A stretch of 57,797 nucleotides of DNA, taken from the NCBI GenBank assembly GCA_902786265.1, contig CADACE010000030.1, forward strand, positions 1 through 57,797. Reading direction: 5' to 3'. The translations under genes and the position numbers were made by a program. A model generated the notes under the pieces. The model had not been told where the DNA came from. It did not search any database and worked only from the letters and a program-made list of their open reading frames with translations. This document shows positions 35,562 to 43,036 of this stretch, piece by piece. The first letter of the stretch is position 1. Each line of letters starts with the position of its first letter. The DNA is from an uncultured Chloroflexota bacterium (GTDB lineage: Bacteria > Chloroflexota > Anaerolineae > Anaerolineales > Anaerolineaceae).

Positions 35562-36203
35562 TTATTTCATATTTCTTATTTTGATTGGGTGCCGGATCAC
35601 CGTCTTCAGTTTTTCCGGTGCCACACGCCGGGCATCTGAGAGATAGATCTCATGGTGCTGCCGGATATCGGAGAAATCATTTTCATAGCCGTTTTCTTTA
35701 AGGTACTGATCCATCATGGCAACTGTCGCTGGCTCGTCATCGTAGGGTCCGATATGCATGCACTGCACACAAAGCCCTTCCTCAATCGTCAGGAACTCAA
35801 CCTTCGTAAAGTCCTGACTTTTCTTTAAGGTTGCTTCTTCCACCGCCCAGCGGAAATCATCCTCAGTCACAAAATCCGGCACCCGGATCACGGAGATCCA
35901 CTGAAAATCTTCCTTGCGGCTGTAATCGACTCCGTCAATGCCGGCTTGCCGCCAGAAACCCTCCAACGGCGGCACCACAAAGTCAAAATACCCTTCGATC
36001 TGACGGCTGCCCATTTTGCTCATCTTGATCGTGAAGGCGATCCCGTACAAAAGCCCGATGGCTGCTTTATAGTCCCCGTCTTCCGCATTCGGGTCGCCCT
36101 GACCGCGGACCGCGATGTAATTCATTTTCGGGATCATAACGATTTCCGGTTTTGCCTTCGGCATGTAAAATTCTTTGTACTCCTTCTTGTAATCAAAAGC
36201 CAT
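35562..36203 (-). CDS. GyrI-like small-molecule-binding domain protein
   Basis: The protein has 213 residues (PF06445 family). MNYIAVRGQGDPNAEDGDYKAAIGLLYGIAF and the PPLEGFWRQ pocket are typical. These proteins bind amphipathic or cationic compounds, and some hydrolyse cyclopropanoid toxins. It is the last gene of a WYL-regulated operon, 4 bp after the VOC gene. Downstream is a pyrimidine-rich TTCTTATTTC repeat stretch (35520-35580) that may slow or end transcription. Confidence 0.83.
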   Translation of the reverse strand: MAFDYKKEYKEFYMPKAKPEIVMIPKMNYIAVRGQGDPNAEDGDYKAAIGLLYGIAFTIKMSKMGSRQIEGYFDFVVPPLEGFWRQAGIDGVDYSRKEDFQWISVIRVPDFVTEDDFRWAVEEATLKKSQDFTKVEFLTIEEGLCVQCMHIGPYDDEPATVAMMDQYLKENGYENDFSDIRQHHEIYLSDARRVAPEKLKTVIRHPIKIRNMK

Positions 36204-36207
36204 CGCG

Positions 36208-36612
36208 TCACTCCCTGATAAACGATCCGATTTCGATCAGATTTCCTTCCGGATCGGCAATGTAGCAGGTCCGCTGTCCCCAGGGCTCTGTCGTCGGTTT
36301 CATCACGCTCACAGCTCCCATCCCGGTCACTCTGGCGTAAGCTTCGTCGACCGCCGCGTAATTTTCGACGCCTAAGGCGATCTCATAATGTCCGTTGATC
36401 CCATGGCAGTAGGAAAACTTCCGGTTCGTCATCTTCTCAAAATCGCTTTTCCGGTAAAGCAGAAACAGCGTCCCGTCCTTTTCAAGGAAAACATTGGATG
36501 TGTCTTCCGGCTCTTTGATCTCAAAACCCAGCACATCTCTGTAAAAGCGCACCATCACCGCCATATCATCAACCATGATCCCAAAACCGTCTAATTTCAT
36601 TTTTACCCTCAC
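36208..36612 (-). CDS. VOC-superfamily protein (glyoxalase/bleomycin-resistance fold)
   Basis: The protein has 134 residues, one paired beta-alpha-beta-beta-beta VOC module. MAVMVRFYRDVLGFEIKEPEDT and the late PWGQRTCYIADPEGNLIEIGSF are characteristic, with a metal-site Glu in NLIEIG. Members bind or detoxify electrophiles and antibiotics. It is third in the WYL operon, 2 bp after the DJ-1-like gene. Confidence 0.85.
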   Translation of the reverse strand: MRVKMKLDGFGIMVDDMAVMVRFYRDVLGFEIKEPEDTSNVFLEKDGTLFLLYRKSDFEKMTNRKFSYCHGINGHYEIALGVENYAAVDEAYARVTGMGAVSVMKPTTEPWGQRTCYIADPEGNLIEIGSFIRE

Positions 36613-36614
36613 TC

Positions 36615-37238
36615 TTATTGTATGCTCCGCATCATTGAAAAGAATGCCTGCGGATCTCCCGTACTGAAATATGTATACCAGAATTCCAATGTGTCCGCGC
36701 GAAACACATCCAGATATTCCAAAATGAGCTTTGCCATCAGCAGCCCGCCGGTGGAACCGGCTGTTATCAGGTTACCATCCCTCACCGCGGGCTGATCAAC
36801 ATAATATTTTTCGCCTTTGTACTCCGGACAGAACATGTTCAGGAATCCTGCCCCGTTGCTGGTATGGGGCCTGTCATCCAGGATCCCGAGCCCCGCAAGA
36901 GCTGTTGTGGCTCCGCAGATCGCCGCCACACCCGCCCCGACCGAGAGGAATTCCCGGGCTTTTTTGAGAATTTCCATATGTTCCGGCGCATTCCACATGT
37001 CCGAGCCGGGCAGGATCAGCATATTGCCTTTTTCCGTTTCCATTTCATTCACGGTGCAGTCGGGAATGATCGTCAGCCCGCCCATCGACCGCACCGGTTC
37101 TTTTGTACAGGAAACCGTTTTCAGCTCCACTTTTCCCGCGTCTTTTTTGAAAAACCTTCCGGACTTCAGCTCCGCCATTACATGAGCAGCCTCCCAGTCA
37201 GCCATAGTATTCATAACATAGACATAAACAGTTATCAT
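36615..37238 (-). CDS. DJ-1/PfpI-family protein
   Basis: The protein has 207 residues. MITVYVYVMNTMADWE is the standard start, MLILPGSDMW and the nucleophile elbow AAICGATTALA with reactive Cys follow, and AGSTGG closes the fold. Family members act in electrophile or glyoxal stress or as regulators. Its ATG overlaps the stop of the WYL regulator (TGATG), so translation is coupled. Together with VOC and GyrI-like genes this looks like a small-molecule stress operon (inference). Confidence 0.85.
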   Translation of the reverse strand: MITVYVYVMNTMADWEAAHVMAELKSGRFFKKDAGKVELKTVSCTKEPVRSMGGLTIIPDCTVNEMETEKGNMLILPGSDMWNAPEHMEILKKAREFLSVGAGVAAICGATTALAGLGILDDRPHTSNGAGFLNMFCPEYKGEKYYVDQPAVRDGNLITAGSTGGLLMAKLILEYLDVFRADTLEFWYTYFSTGDPQAFFSMMRSIQ

Positions 37239-38161
37239 CAGTTCTTTCCTTCCATATCAGCATATTTTTTCGCGATATCGGACGCGATCCGGCCAAGTTC
37301 CTTCCTGATATGATCCGGCTCAATTACCGTGACCAGATCCCTGCAGGAAAGCATCCAGGCGAGCAGTCCTTCATCATCTGAATAATCATGCTCAAACAAA
37401 AGATTTCCGTCCGGCAGGACCTGATAGCAGTCCGCGCCATACTCCTCAATAAGTCGCCACTTCAGCGAAGGATCAAAGACCGCTTTTACCTTTTCCTTTG
37501 ACGGAAAGACCTTTTCGTTGGAAAGATCCGGCAAAGGGATCTCAGTCCTTTTCTCAAACCCGGATCCATGAACGATGGCGTCCATGCGGTTCAGCTTGAA
37601 CAGACGGAAATCCTTCCGCAGCAGACAGAACCCGTATACGTACCAGCTGGACCATTTGAATACGAGATAATACGGTTCGATCTCCCTGTCCGTGTCACCC
37701 GCGGGAGAATAATAGCGAAATCTGAGCGTCTTATTCAACGCGATGGCGTCCTGGATGAGCTCCATCTTCGGAGCCAGCGATTCCCGGTACCAGGAGGAGA
37801 GATCGATGAGGACTGAATCCCTGCCGCTGATGAATTCTGAAGAACCGGCCTGGATCTTTTCCATCAGCTGCCGGTAGTAACTGCTGCCGCTGACGCTGTC
37901 CAGACTGCGGAGCCCGGCAAGGATCATCTGCATGTCTTTGGATGTCAGGATCGTCCGGTCCATCCGGTATCCATCCATGATGCTGATGCCGCCTCCGGTT
38001 CCCTGCGAGGTGACGATGGGGATCCCCGCACGGCACAGGTCTTCGATATCCCGGTTGATGGTCCTGCGTGATACCTCGAACCGCTCCGCAAGCTCCGGCG
38101 CGGTTGTTTTCTCCTCATGAAGCAGTATGGACAATATCCCGATCAGCCTGTCGATCTTCAT
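37238..38161 (-). CDS. YafY-type HTH-WYL transcriptional regulator
   Basis: The protein has 307 residues. Residues 1-60 form an HTH_11 domain (LIGILSILLHEEKTTAPELAERFEVSRRTINRDI). The middle carries the WYL domain with RFRYYSPAGDTDREIEPYYLVFKWSSWYVYGFC, followed by a WCX-type C-terminal extension. WYL domains sense ligands, often nucleic acid or second messengers. ATG 38161 follows AGGTG; a GTG at 38170 is less likely. It heads a four-gene operon and probably binds the palindrome at 38193-38216. Confidence 0.87.
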   Translation of the reverse strand: MKIDRLIGILSILLHEEKTTAPELAERFEVSRRTINRDIEDLCRAGIPIVTSQGTGGGISIMDGYRMDRTILTSKDMQMILAGLRSLDSVSGSSYYRQLMEKIQAGSSEFISGRDSVLIDLSSWYRESLAPKMELIQDAIALNKTLRFRYYSPAGDTDREIEPYYLVFKWSSWYVYGFCLLRKDFRLFKLNRMDAIVHGSGFEKRTEIPLPDLSNEKVFPSKEKVKAVFDPSLKWRLIEEYGADCYQVLPDGNLLFEHDYSDDEGLLAWMLSCRDLVTVIEPDHIRKELGRIASDIAKKYADMEGKN

Positions 38162-38192
38162 TCTGCACACCTGTTTAAATCATAGCAAACCT

Positions 38193-38216
38193 AACATGAC
38201 AACTGTATGTCATGTT
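38193..38216. promoter_or_regulatory. Palindromic operator upstream of the WYL operon
   Basis: AACATGACA (38193-38201) and TGTCATGTT (38208-38216) are perfect 9-bp inverted arms separated by ACTGTA. On the minus strand the dyad overlaps the -35 region of a TATGAT -10 box, 32 bp before the regulator's ATG. Confidence 0.7.
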
Positions 38217-38320
38217 TATTTTAACAGATTTTGAATTATATGACTGTAATAAACGTATATATCCGGATCCAATATAACAGGGCTTTATTTCACGGTGTCT
38301 CCCTCTTTGGGGCTGGTCCT

Positions 38321-38929
38321 TCAATTCACACCGGCCGCAGCCCTGATGGCTCCGAAACAGTGGATTCTGACGACACGGTTGCTGTCGGTTTCCGAGATGC
38401 TTCGCAGCAGGTCAATATACGGTCTGACAAACTCCGGCCTGCGTTTGCCGAGAACCCGGAAGATTTCCGGCGCCTCCATCCGCACCCTGTCATCTTCATC
38501 CAACAGCAGTTTCTCAAAGACAGGCATATATTTTCCATAAGGATCCGGTGTGTTTGAGGCAATGTTTTCCGATGCCCAAATGAAGCTCAGACGGACCTTT
38601 GCTTCCCCGTCAGCAGCAAAACGAAATAAATCAGCCCAATACGGTTCGACCAGCACATAGCTGCCTCGTCCGATCCTTCCGAGCGCATTGATGGCCCGTT
38701 CACGCAAAAGCGGTTCCGTGCTGTCACAAAAGGCCGCAATCGCGGGGACACTGCCGCTGACTGATTCCGGATATTTCAGTCCCATTTCACCGAGCAGCCA
38801 AAGCGCTTTTGCCCTGATTTTCACGGAATCCATGGAAAGCAGCGATGAGACATAAGGAATGTCCGCTTCCCATCGGTCTTTGTTCTTTGTGAGTTCTCCG
38901 AGCTCTCTGTAAAGTTCTGCTTCAGTCAT
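38321..38929 (-). CDS. HEAT-repeat protein
   Basis: The protein has 202 residues built of about five HEAT-like helical hairpins (KIRAKALWLLGEMG, LLRERAINALGRIG, KVRLSFIWASENIA, RVRMEAPEIFRVLGK). Such solenoids bind proteins or damaged DNA; this one resembles general HEAT-repeat adaptors, not AlkD. The ATG at 38929 was chosen for GGGAGAGG upstream rather than the frame start at 38950. It is a single gene. Confidence 0.75.
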   Translation of the reverse strand: MTEAELYRELGELTKNKDRWEADIPYVSSLLSMDSVKIRAKALWLLGEMGLKYPESVSGSVPAIAAFCDSTEPLLRERAINALGRIGRGSYVLVEPYWADLFRFAADGEAKVRLSFIWASENIASNTPDPYGKYMPVFEKLLLDEDDRVRMEAPEIFRVLGKRRPEFVRPYIDLLRSISETDSNRVVRIHCFGAIRAAAGVN

Positions 38930-39063
38930 CCGCCCTCTCCCTGAATCCATGTATGATCCTTCCTGCTGTCCCGCATCGTATCCCCAATTATAATTCTTCG
39001 GGGAAAAACACTTTTTATTTTTTCTGCCGCATGATGGATATTTTTTGGTTATAATTACATATA

Positions 39064-39109
39064 TAATATACCATTATTATTTATAATATATCTTAATTAT
39101 GGTATATTA
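39064..39109 (+). promoter_or_regulatory. Long-spaced inverted repeat around the AbiE-like promoter
   Basis: TAATATACCAT (39064-39074) and ATGGTATATTA (39099-39109) are perfect 11-bp inverted arms with a 24-bp AT-rich spacer holding TATAAT (39082-39087). A second TATAAT at 39062-39067 overlaps the left arm. AbiEi-type antitoxins are known to repress by binding inverted repeats, which this arrangement fits. Confidence 0.65.
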
Positions 39110-39120
39110 GAAAAGTACTT

Positions 39121-40101
39121 ATGATGGACAAGACGATTAATTATCTGCACGAATTTATAGACGAGACAGCGGTTTATGAGGACTGGAACCGGACAGCCGG
39201 AAAGACGCTGCCGCTTTTTCTCGCCGGAGCTTTTGATTTCTACCTTGTAGAGCTGCTTGACATGAAGGCTCTATTTTTGAAGCCTTTGGAAATCTATCCC
39301 CTCAGAAAAATGGAAAAATGGGCTGAAATGATTGAAGAAAAAAGCGGCTATAATACCGTTTTCATTCTTTCCGATGCCTCTCCATATCTTATCAAAAAAA
39401 TGATCGCAGAAAAGACTGCGTTTGTCGTTCCGGACAAACAGATCAGCCTGCCCTTTTTGGCAATGCAGATCAAAAAAGTCAGACCTCATATATCCAGAAG
39501 TTTTCAAAAGTTCGTTCCGTTGACCCAGCTGGTGTTTCTGTACATGCTCTATTCCGAAAAAGATTCTTTCTCCCAAAGTGATATTGTGAATGCATTGAAT
39601 ATTTCACCGATGAGTGCACTTCGCGGAATGAACGATTTACAGTCAATGGGAATGCTGTCTTATGAAATCGGAGGAAAAACCGGGCGAAAAAAGATCTACC
39701 GGAAACTGTCTCAGAATGATTTCTTTCGAACCGGTAAACCTTATCTGATCGATCCGGTAAAAGATGTTATTTATATCAGCGAAGTTCCTGATAGCTCAAA
39801 AATCGTAAAAGGCGATCTCACTGCTTTATCTGAGCAGACAATGCTTGGAGAACCGGACCGGGAAACATATGCCATATACTGTAAATATCGTACGGAGTTG
39901 GAAAATTTTCAGGTTTCAAAAGAACAGGCGGATATGGAAAATCTTCCGATCATACAGTTGATGAAGTACGATATCAGTCTGATTGCAAAAAATGGATATA
40001 TTGACCCGATCAGTCTCATTCTCAGCCTGAAAGAAAAAGATGAGCGAATCGAAATGGCAGTTGATGAATTGATGGAGGAAAAGCCTTGGTTCACGGAATA
40101 G
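39121..40101 (+). CDS. Winged-helix regulator, AbiEi-like antitoxin candidate
   Basis: The protein has 326 residues. A MarR-like winged helix lies at about 150-215 (FSQSDIVNALNISPMSALRGMNDLQSMGML). The C-terminal part holds LTALSEQTMLGEPDRETYAI, a segment recurrent in regulators paired with AbiEii-like nucleotidyltransferases. The N-terminal 140 residues are unassigned. The last 16 bp overlap the nucleotidyltransferase gene. A strong inverted repeat covers the promoter. Two adjacent ATGs (39121, 39124) are possible starts with a weak AGAAAAG site. An antitoxin role is inferred from gene order only. Confidence 0.65.
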   Translation: MMDKTINYLHEFIDETAVYEDWNRTAGKTLPLFLAGAFDFYLVELLDMKALFLKPLEIYPLRKMEKWAEMIEEKSGYNTVFILSDASPYLIKKMIAEKTAFVVPDKQISLPFLAMQIKKVRPHISRSFQKFVPLTQLVFLYMLYSEKDSFSQSDIVNALNISPMSALRGMNDLQSMGMLSYEIGGKTGRKKIYRKLSQNDFFRTGKPYLIDPVKDVIYISEVPDSSKIVKGDLTALSEQTMLGEPDRETYAIYCKYRTELENFQVSKEQADMENLPIIQLMKYDISLIAKNGYIDPISLILSLKEKDERIEMAVDELMEEKPWFTE

Positions 40102-40838
40102 ATAAATTCAGAGAATATTTCAGTGATTTCAACGGACGTTATGTTCTTATCGGAGGAGCAGCCTGCGATATTATTCTCAACAGAGCCAACGCGGATTTTC
40201 GGGCCACCAAAGATCTGGATGTAGTTCTCATCATGGAGGTAATCGACAGTACTTTTGTCGAACGGTTAATAAACTTTGTTGAAATCGGTGGATATCAGCA
40301 TGTTAACCGGAGTTCAGGGAAAGAACAATATTATCGGTTTCAAAATCCAGCAGATAAATCTTTCCCCGCTATGATCGAGCTTTTCTCCCGGAAGCCTGAA
40401 TATTTGCATTCGATTAATAACCGGCTGGCGCCGATACATATCAGTGATGATGTCATAAGTCTCTCTGCCATTCTGTTAAATGATGAATATTATTCATTGA
40501 TCCGATCAGGAAGGATTGAAATGGACAGTTTATCTGTATTGCAGACAGAATATATCATTTTGTTTAAGATGAAAGCGTGGCTGGATCTGTCTGAGAGAAA
40601 ACAAAACGGAGAAAGTGTTGACAGCAAGAATATTAGGAAACATAAAAATGATGTGCTACGTTTGGCTGCGGTCATGGATCCCGAAACCCGGCTTAGCATT
40701 GACGGCCAGGTAAAAAGTGACGTGGTGCGATATATTACAGAAGCCGAAAATGATCCGATAGATCCCAAAACTCTTGGTCTCACAGGTGTCAATTATCAGG
40801 ATTTGATAAACAGGCTGAGATCCTGTTATGGTTTATAA
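40086..40838 (+). CDS. AbiEii-like nucleotidyltransferase (candidate toxin)
   Basis: The protein has 250 residues. The nucleotidyltransferase core is visible: LIGGAAC with GG at 23-24, RATKDLDVVL with Asp43 and Asp45, and MIELFS with Glu98 as a third acidic residue. This matches the AbiEii/AbiGii toxin group (type IV toxin-antitoxin, phage abortive infection), where toxins transfer nucleotides to tRNA or other acceptors. The start is TTG at 40086, supported by GGAGG 6 nt upstream inside the preceding gene, so translation is coupled. No other mobile genes flank it. Confidence 0.75.
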   Translation: MVHGIDKFREYFSDFNGRYVLIGGAACDIILNRANADFRATKDLDVVLIMEVIDSTFVERLINFVEIGGYQHVNRSSGKEQYYRFQNPADKSFPAMIELFSRKPEYLHSINNRLAPIHISDDVISLSAILLNDEYYSLIRSGRIEMDSLSVLQTEYIILFKMKAWLDLSERKQNGESVDSKNIRKHKNDVLRLAAVMDPETRLSIDGQVKSDVVRYITEAENDPIDPKTLGLTGVNYQDLINRLRSCYGL

Positions 40839-41078
40839 AGATTGCCTGCCAATCTTACCTAAGACCTGATCCGCATTATGAGTTTTGTATATGATATGTG
40901 ATTTTTTGCAGAAGATCTTGTCTTTGAATATTGTAATGTTTCCAACAGAAATTCTGACAATTTTTCATTTGTTTTCAAAAGATAATCTCAATAAATACCT
41001 TTTTCGTGGGATAAAAATAAGCTTTTTAAACTTTTATATACAATTTCATTTCACGAAAAGCACCTCCTTTTTTAAACC

Positions 41079-41111
41079 CGTTGACAGTTCCGCTAAGCGG
41101 AACTGTCAACG
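41079..41111. repeat. Perfect 33-bp palindrome
   Basis: CGTTGACAGTTCCGCT and AGCGGAACTGTCAACG are 16-bp arms around one A. It lies 14 bp past the stop of the His-rich protein gene and probably ends or protects that transcript. No T-run follows. On the minus strand an AAAGGAGGTG sequence follows at about 41061-41070. Confidence 0.75.
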
Positions 41112-41125
41112 ATTGCTGTGACCGT

Positions 41126-41341
41126 TTACCATCTCCGGCCATGGCCCATGTGATGGTGATGGTGATGATGGTGCGGGCAGCCGTGCCACATCGGACCGTA
41201 CGGACGGCCCATCCCCCAGCCCCATCCTCCGAATCCGCCGAAGCGATGGATCCGGGGCCGGCGATAATACCCGTAAAACGGGCGTGAGAACAGACCACCG
41301 ACAAAAGTCAGTACAACAAGAAAGATGATAAAACCGAACAT
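41126..41341 (-). CDS. 71-residue His-rich membrane miniprotein under a Mn-type riboswitch
   Basis: One membrane helix occupies residues 2-17 (FGFIIFLVVLTFVGGL). A basic Gly/Arg/Trp/Tyr-rich segment follows (YYRRPR, FGGFGGWGWGMG). The tail has His53, Cys55 and eight consecutive His at 57-64, then HGRRW. The His cluster should bind divalent metals. AAAGGAGA lies 6 nt before the ATG. No family is recognised. The leader carries a yybP-ykoY-like aptamer and terminator, so it should be made when Mn(II) is high. A metal buffer, sensor or transporter subunit are possible roles (inference). Eight His codons in a row could also cause phase variation. Confidence 0.75.
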   Translation of the reverse strand: MFGFIIFLVVLTFVGGLFSRPFYGYYRRPRIHRFGGFGGWGWGMGRPYGPMWHGCPHHHHHHHHMGHGRRW

Positions 41342-41387
41342 TGTTATTCTCCTTTCGCAGCAGGTCCTGCACTGGTTTTGTCGTGAT

Positions 41388-41434
41388 AAAAAAACGAGGC
41401 TTTTATCACGACATGTGTCGTATAAAAGTCTCGC
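41388..41434 (-). terminator. Expression-platform terminator of the riboswitch
   Basis: On the minus strand CGAGACTTTTATACGACA pairs with TGTCGTGATAAAAGCCTCG (two mismatches), followed by seven T (41394-41388). The 5' arm includes GAGAC of the aptamer, so ligand binding should block the terminator. A third segment just after the T-run (TTTTATCACGACA) repeats the 5' arm and can also pair with the 3' arm. Confidence 0.8.
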
Positions 41435-41520
41435 CTGTTATGCTCAGCCGGGTGACCATCGGATCACCGTATTGACGGCGGGTGCTCCACTTTCTGTGGT
41501 TGGCTACTCCCTTTCTTTAG
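41429..41520 (-). ncRNA. yybP-ykoY-like manganese riboswitch aptamer
   Basis: On the minus strand the RNA starts AAAGAAAGGGAGUAGCC and contains CCAC-N5-GTGG, CCGTCAATACGG, GTGATCCGATGGTCAC, CGGCTGAGCATAAC and GGCGAGAC. The GGGAGUAGC...GUCAAUAC...GAGAC order matches the yybP-ykoY consensus, known to sense Mn(II). It begins at the predicted transcript start and overlaps a terminator, giving an on-switch. I rely on memory of the consensus; a covariance search is needed to confirm. Confidence 0.75.
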
Positions 41521-41525
41521 TTAAG

Positions 41526-41554
41526 ATAATACCCTTTTTTCCCGCCGATTTCAA
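41526..41554 (-). promoter_or_regulatory. Promoter of the riboswitch transcript
   Basis: TTGAAA (41554-41549) and TATTAT (41531-41526) have a 17-bp spacer on the minus strand. The start of transcription would be near 41520, at the 5' edge of the aptamer. Confidence 0.75.
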
Positions 41555-41714
41555 GTTTTTTCATCCGTTCTAATCTGTTTCTAATGAATTTTCCGCATAC
41601 GTTCGGCGCAGCAGCAGAAAAATTTTCCCGTGTGCTTTGTCCGGAATCGTTAATTCGCCAATCCCGATGTCCGGATCCGGTTTCAAACATTTATTTCTGT
41701 CCGGAGGGATCAAC

Positions 41715-42884
41715 TTATCCGGATTTTGTGAAACGATATTTCCCTTTCCCGTGACCGGAAACAGAAACGATCACACCGGCGCTCAGCATTTTGCCAAGCA
41801 GCGCTGAGGCAGGAGATGCCGTAATGTTCAGGACCTCCATCACCCGGGTCCTTCCGAAAAACTGATCGTATCCGAAGCGTTCATACAGCGCGAGAATGCT
41901 CCTCTTCGTTTTGGGCTGAAAATGCTCCGGGATTTCAATGTCCTGTTTTCTCCTGTCAATATCCTGTTTTGAAGCTTCAATGTCCTGCTTTTCATTCCTG
42001 TATCCCAAATCCGGATTTACCGATGAGTCATGAAAATTGGCTTCGCTGGACCCTTTTTCATCCTTCCAATGTATATGCAGATACCGGTTTTTCAGTTCAT
42101 TGTTTTCTCCGGCGAGCAGGTTCTTCAAAAACAGTTCGAGATAAACCGTTGTGCTCTGAATCCCCCGGTTCCAGTCTGTATAATTTGCCCGTACAAGCGC
42201 ATTACGGAAATACCACGCATTTTCCGCGAAAATATCATTCGCAGCCGGAAATCCCATGGAACGAAGATATTTGATAAAAAAGACCGCCGTTATCCGTGTA
42301 TTTCCTTCAGCAAAAACATGGATCTGCCACAAATTTGAGACAAAAGAGGCCAGATGCGGAATGATGTCATAGATGTTTGAGAAAGGATATTTATAACTTT
42401 TCTCAGTTTGAATATCGTAGGCGAGCAATTCCATCAGGTTATCGGCATTCCCGTAAATGACCGATTCCCCATTCAGGACCCATTCTTTTTTCGATATGTT
42501 AAAATTCCTGACTTTTCCCGCGTGATCATAGATCCCTTCGAAAAGCCCGGCGTGGATGGCAAGATACTGCGGGACGGAAAAAACAAAAGCGTCTTCGGAA
42601 AGAATCGCTGCAATTCTTGCAGATACCAGATCCGCCTCTCTGGTTCGAACTTTGTCGTGTTTGGGAGATTCGGCGTAATAGTCGGAGATCAGTTTGTTGG
42701 CTTCGGCAATCGATATTTTCCCGTCAATATTATCTCTGGCAGTTTTTTGAAGATATTCAGATGTTTCCAACCGGTCAACAGCCTGCAGTCCAATCGCCGT
42801 ATGCCAGGCATTGGCAAGTTTTTCCCGCCCCGGTCCGGCCTGACGGATATATTCCGCGAAAGGATCCTTTTTCATATCATCCAT
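41715..42884 (-). CDS. Fic-family AMPylase-like protein with C-terminal winged helix
   Basis: The protein has 389 residues. The Fic core motif reads HVFAEGNTR, keeping His, Glu, Gly-Asn and Arg but with Thr for the usual second Gly. Fic proteins transfer AMP or related groups to target proteins. I see no clear (S/T)xxxE(G/N) inhibitory helix. A charged linker has HDSSVNPDL, encoded by a dispersed repeat, and three KQDI repeats. The final 65 residues form a winged-helix domain. ATG 42884 has GGTGGAG 7 nt upstream; the frame continues to a GTG at 42896. Confidence 0.8.
   Translation of the reverse strand: MDDMKKDPFAEYIRQAGPGREKLANAWHTAIGLQAVDRLETSEYLQKTARDNIDGKISIAEANKLISDYYAESPKHDKVRTREADLVSARIAAILSEDAFVFSVPQYLAIHAGLFEGIYDHAGKVRNFNISKKEWVLNGESVIYGNADNLMELLAYDIQTEKSYKYPFSNIYDIIPHLASFVSNLWQIHVFAEGNTRITAVFFIKYLRSMGFPAANDIFAENAWYFRNALVRANYTDWNRGIQSTTVYLELFLKNLLAGENNELKNRYLHIHWKDEKGSSEANFHDSSVNPDLGYRNEKQDIEASKQDIDRRKQDIEIPEHFQPKTKRSILALYERFGYDQFFGRTRVMEVLNITASPASALLGKMLSAGVIVSVSGHGKGKYRFTKSG
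42003..42039 (-). repeat. Dispersed GATTCAGG-type element, partial copy inside the Fic gene
   Basis: On the minus strand TTTTCATGACTCATCGGTAA, ATCCGGATTTGGGA matches the right half of the copies at 44111-44176 and 44594-44658. It is read in the frame giving HDSSVNPDL. Confidence 0.7.
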
Positions 42885-43036
42885 ACAAAACTCCACCTTT
42901 TAATTATAAAAGATTTTATCGGGAAACCGGGATTTGCTTTTGTCTGCGCAAATAAATTATTAATACTATGGTAACGCGCGTTTTATGAATGTATACTATT
43001 GTATGAAGTAAAAAACAGAAGCCGCGGGGTTGGGAC

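Noticed and set aside
41026..41304. 92-codon minus-strand frame crossing the 33-bp palindrome
   Set aside because: It is in another frame of the His-rich protein gene and reads through a perfect palindrome. The 71-codon frame has the ribosome binding site and riboswitch.
41715..42884. Fic-antitoxin pair with the EcsC gene
   Set aside because: The EcsC gene is divergent, unrelated to Fic antitoxins, and no short antitoxin frame with the inhibitory helix is adjacent.
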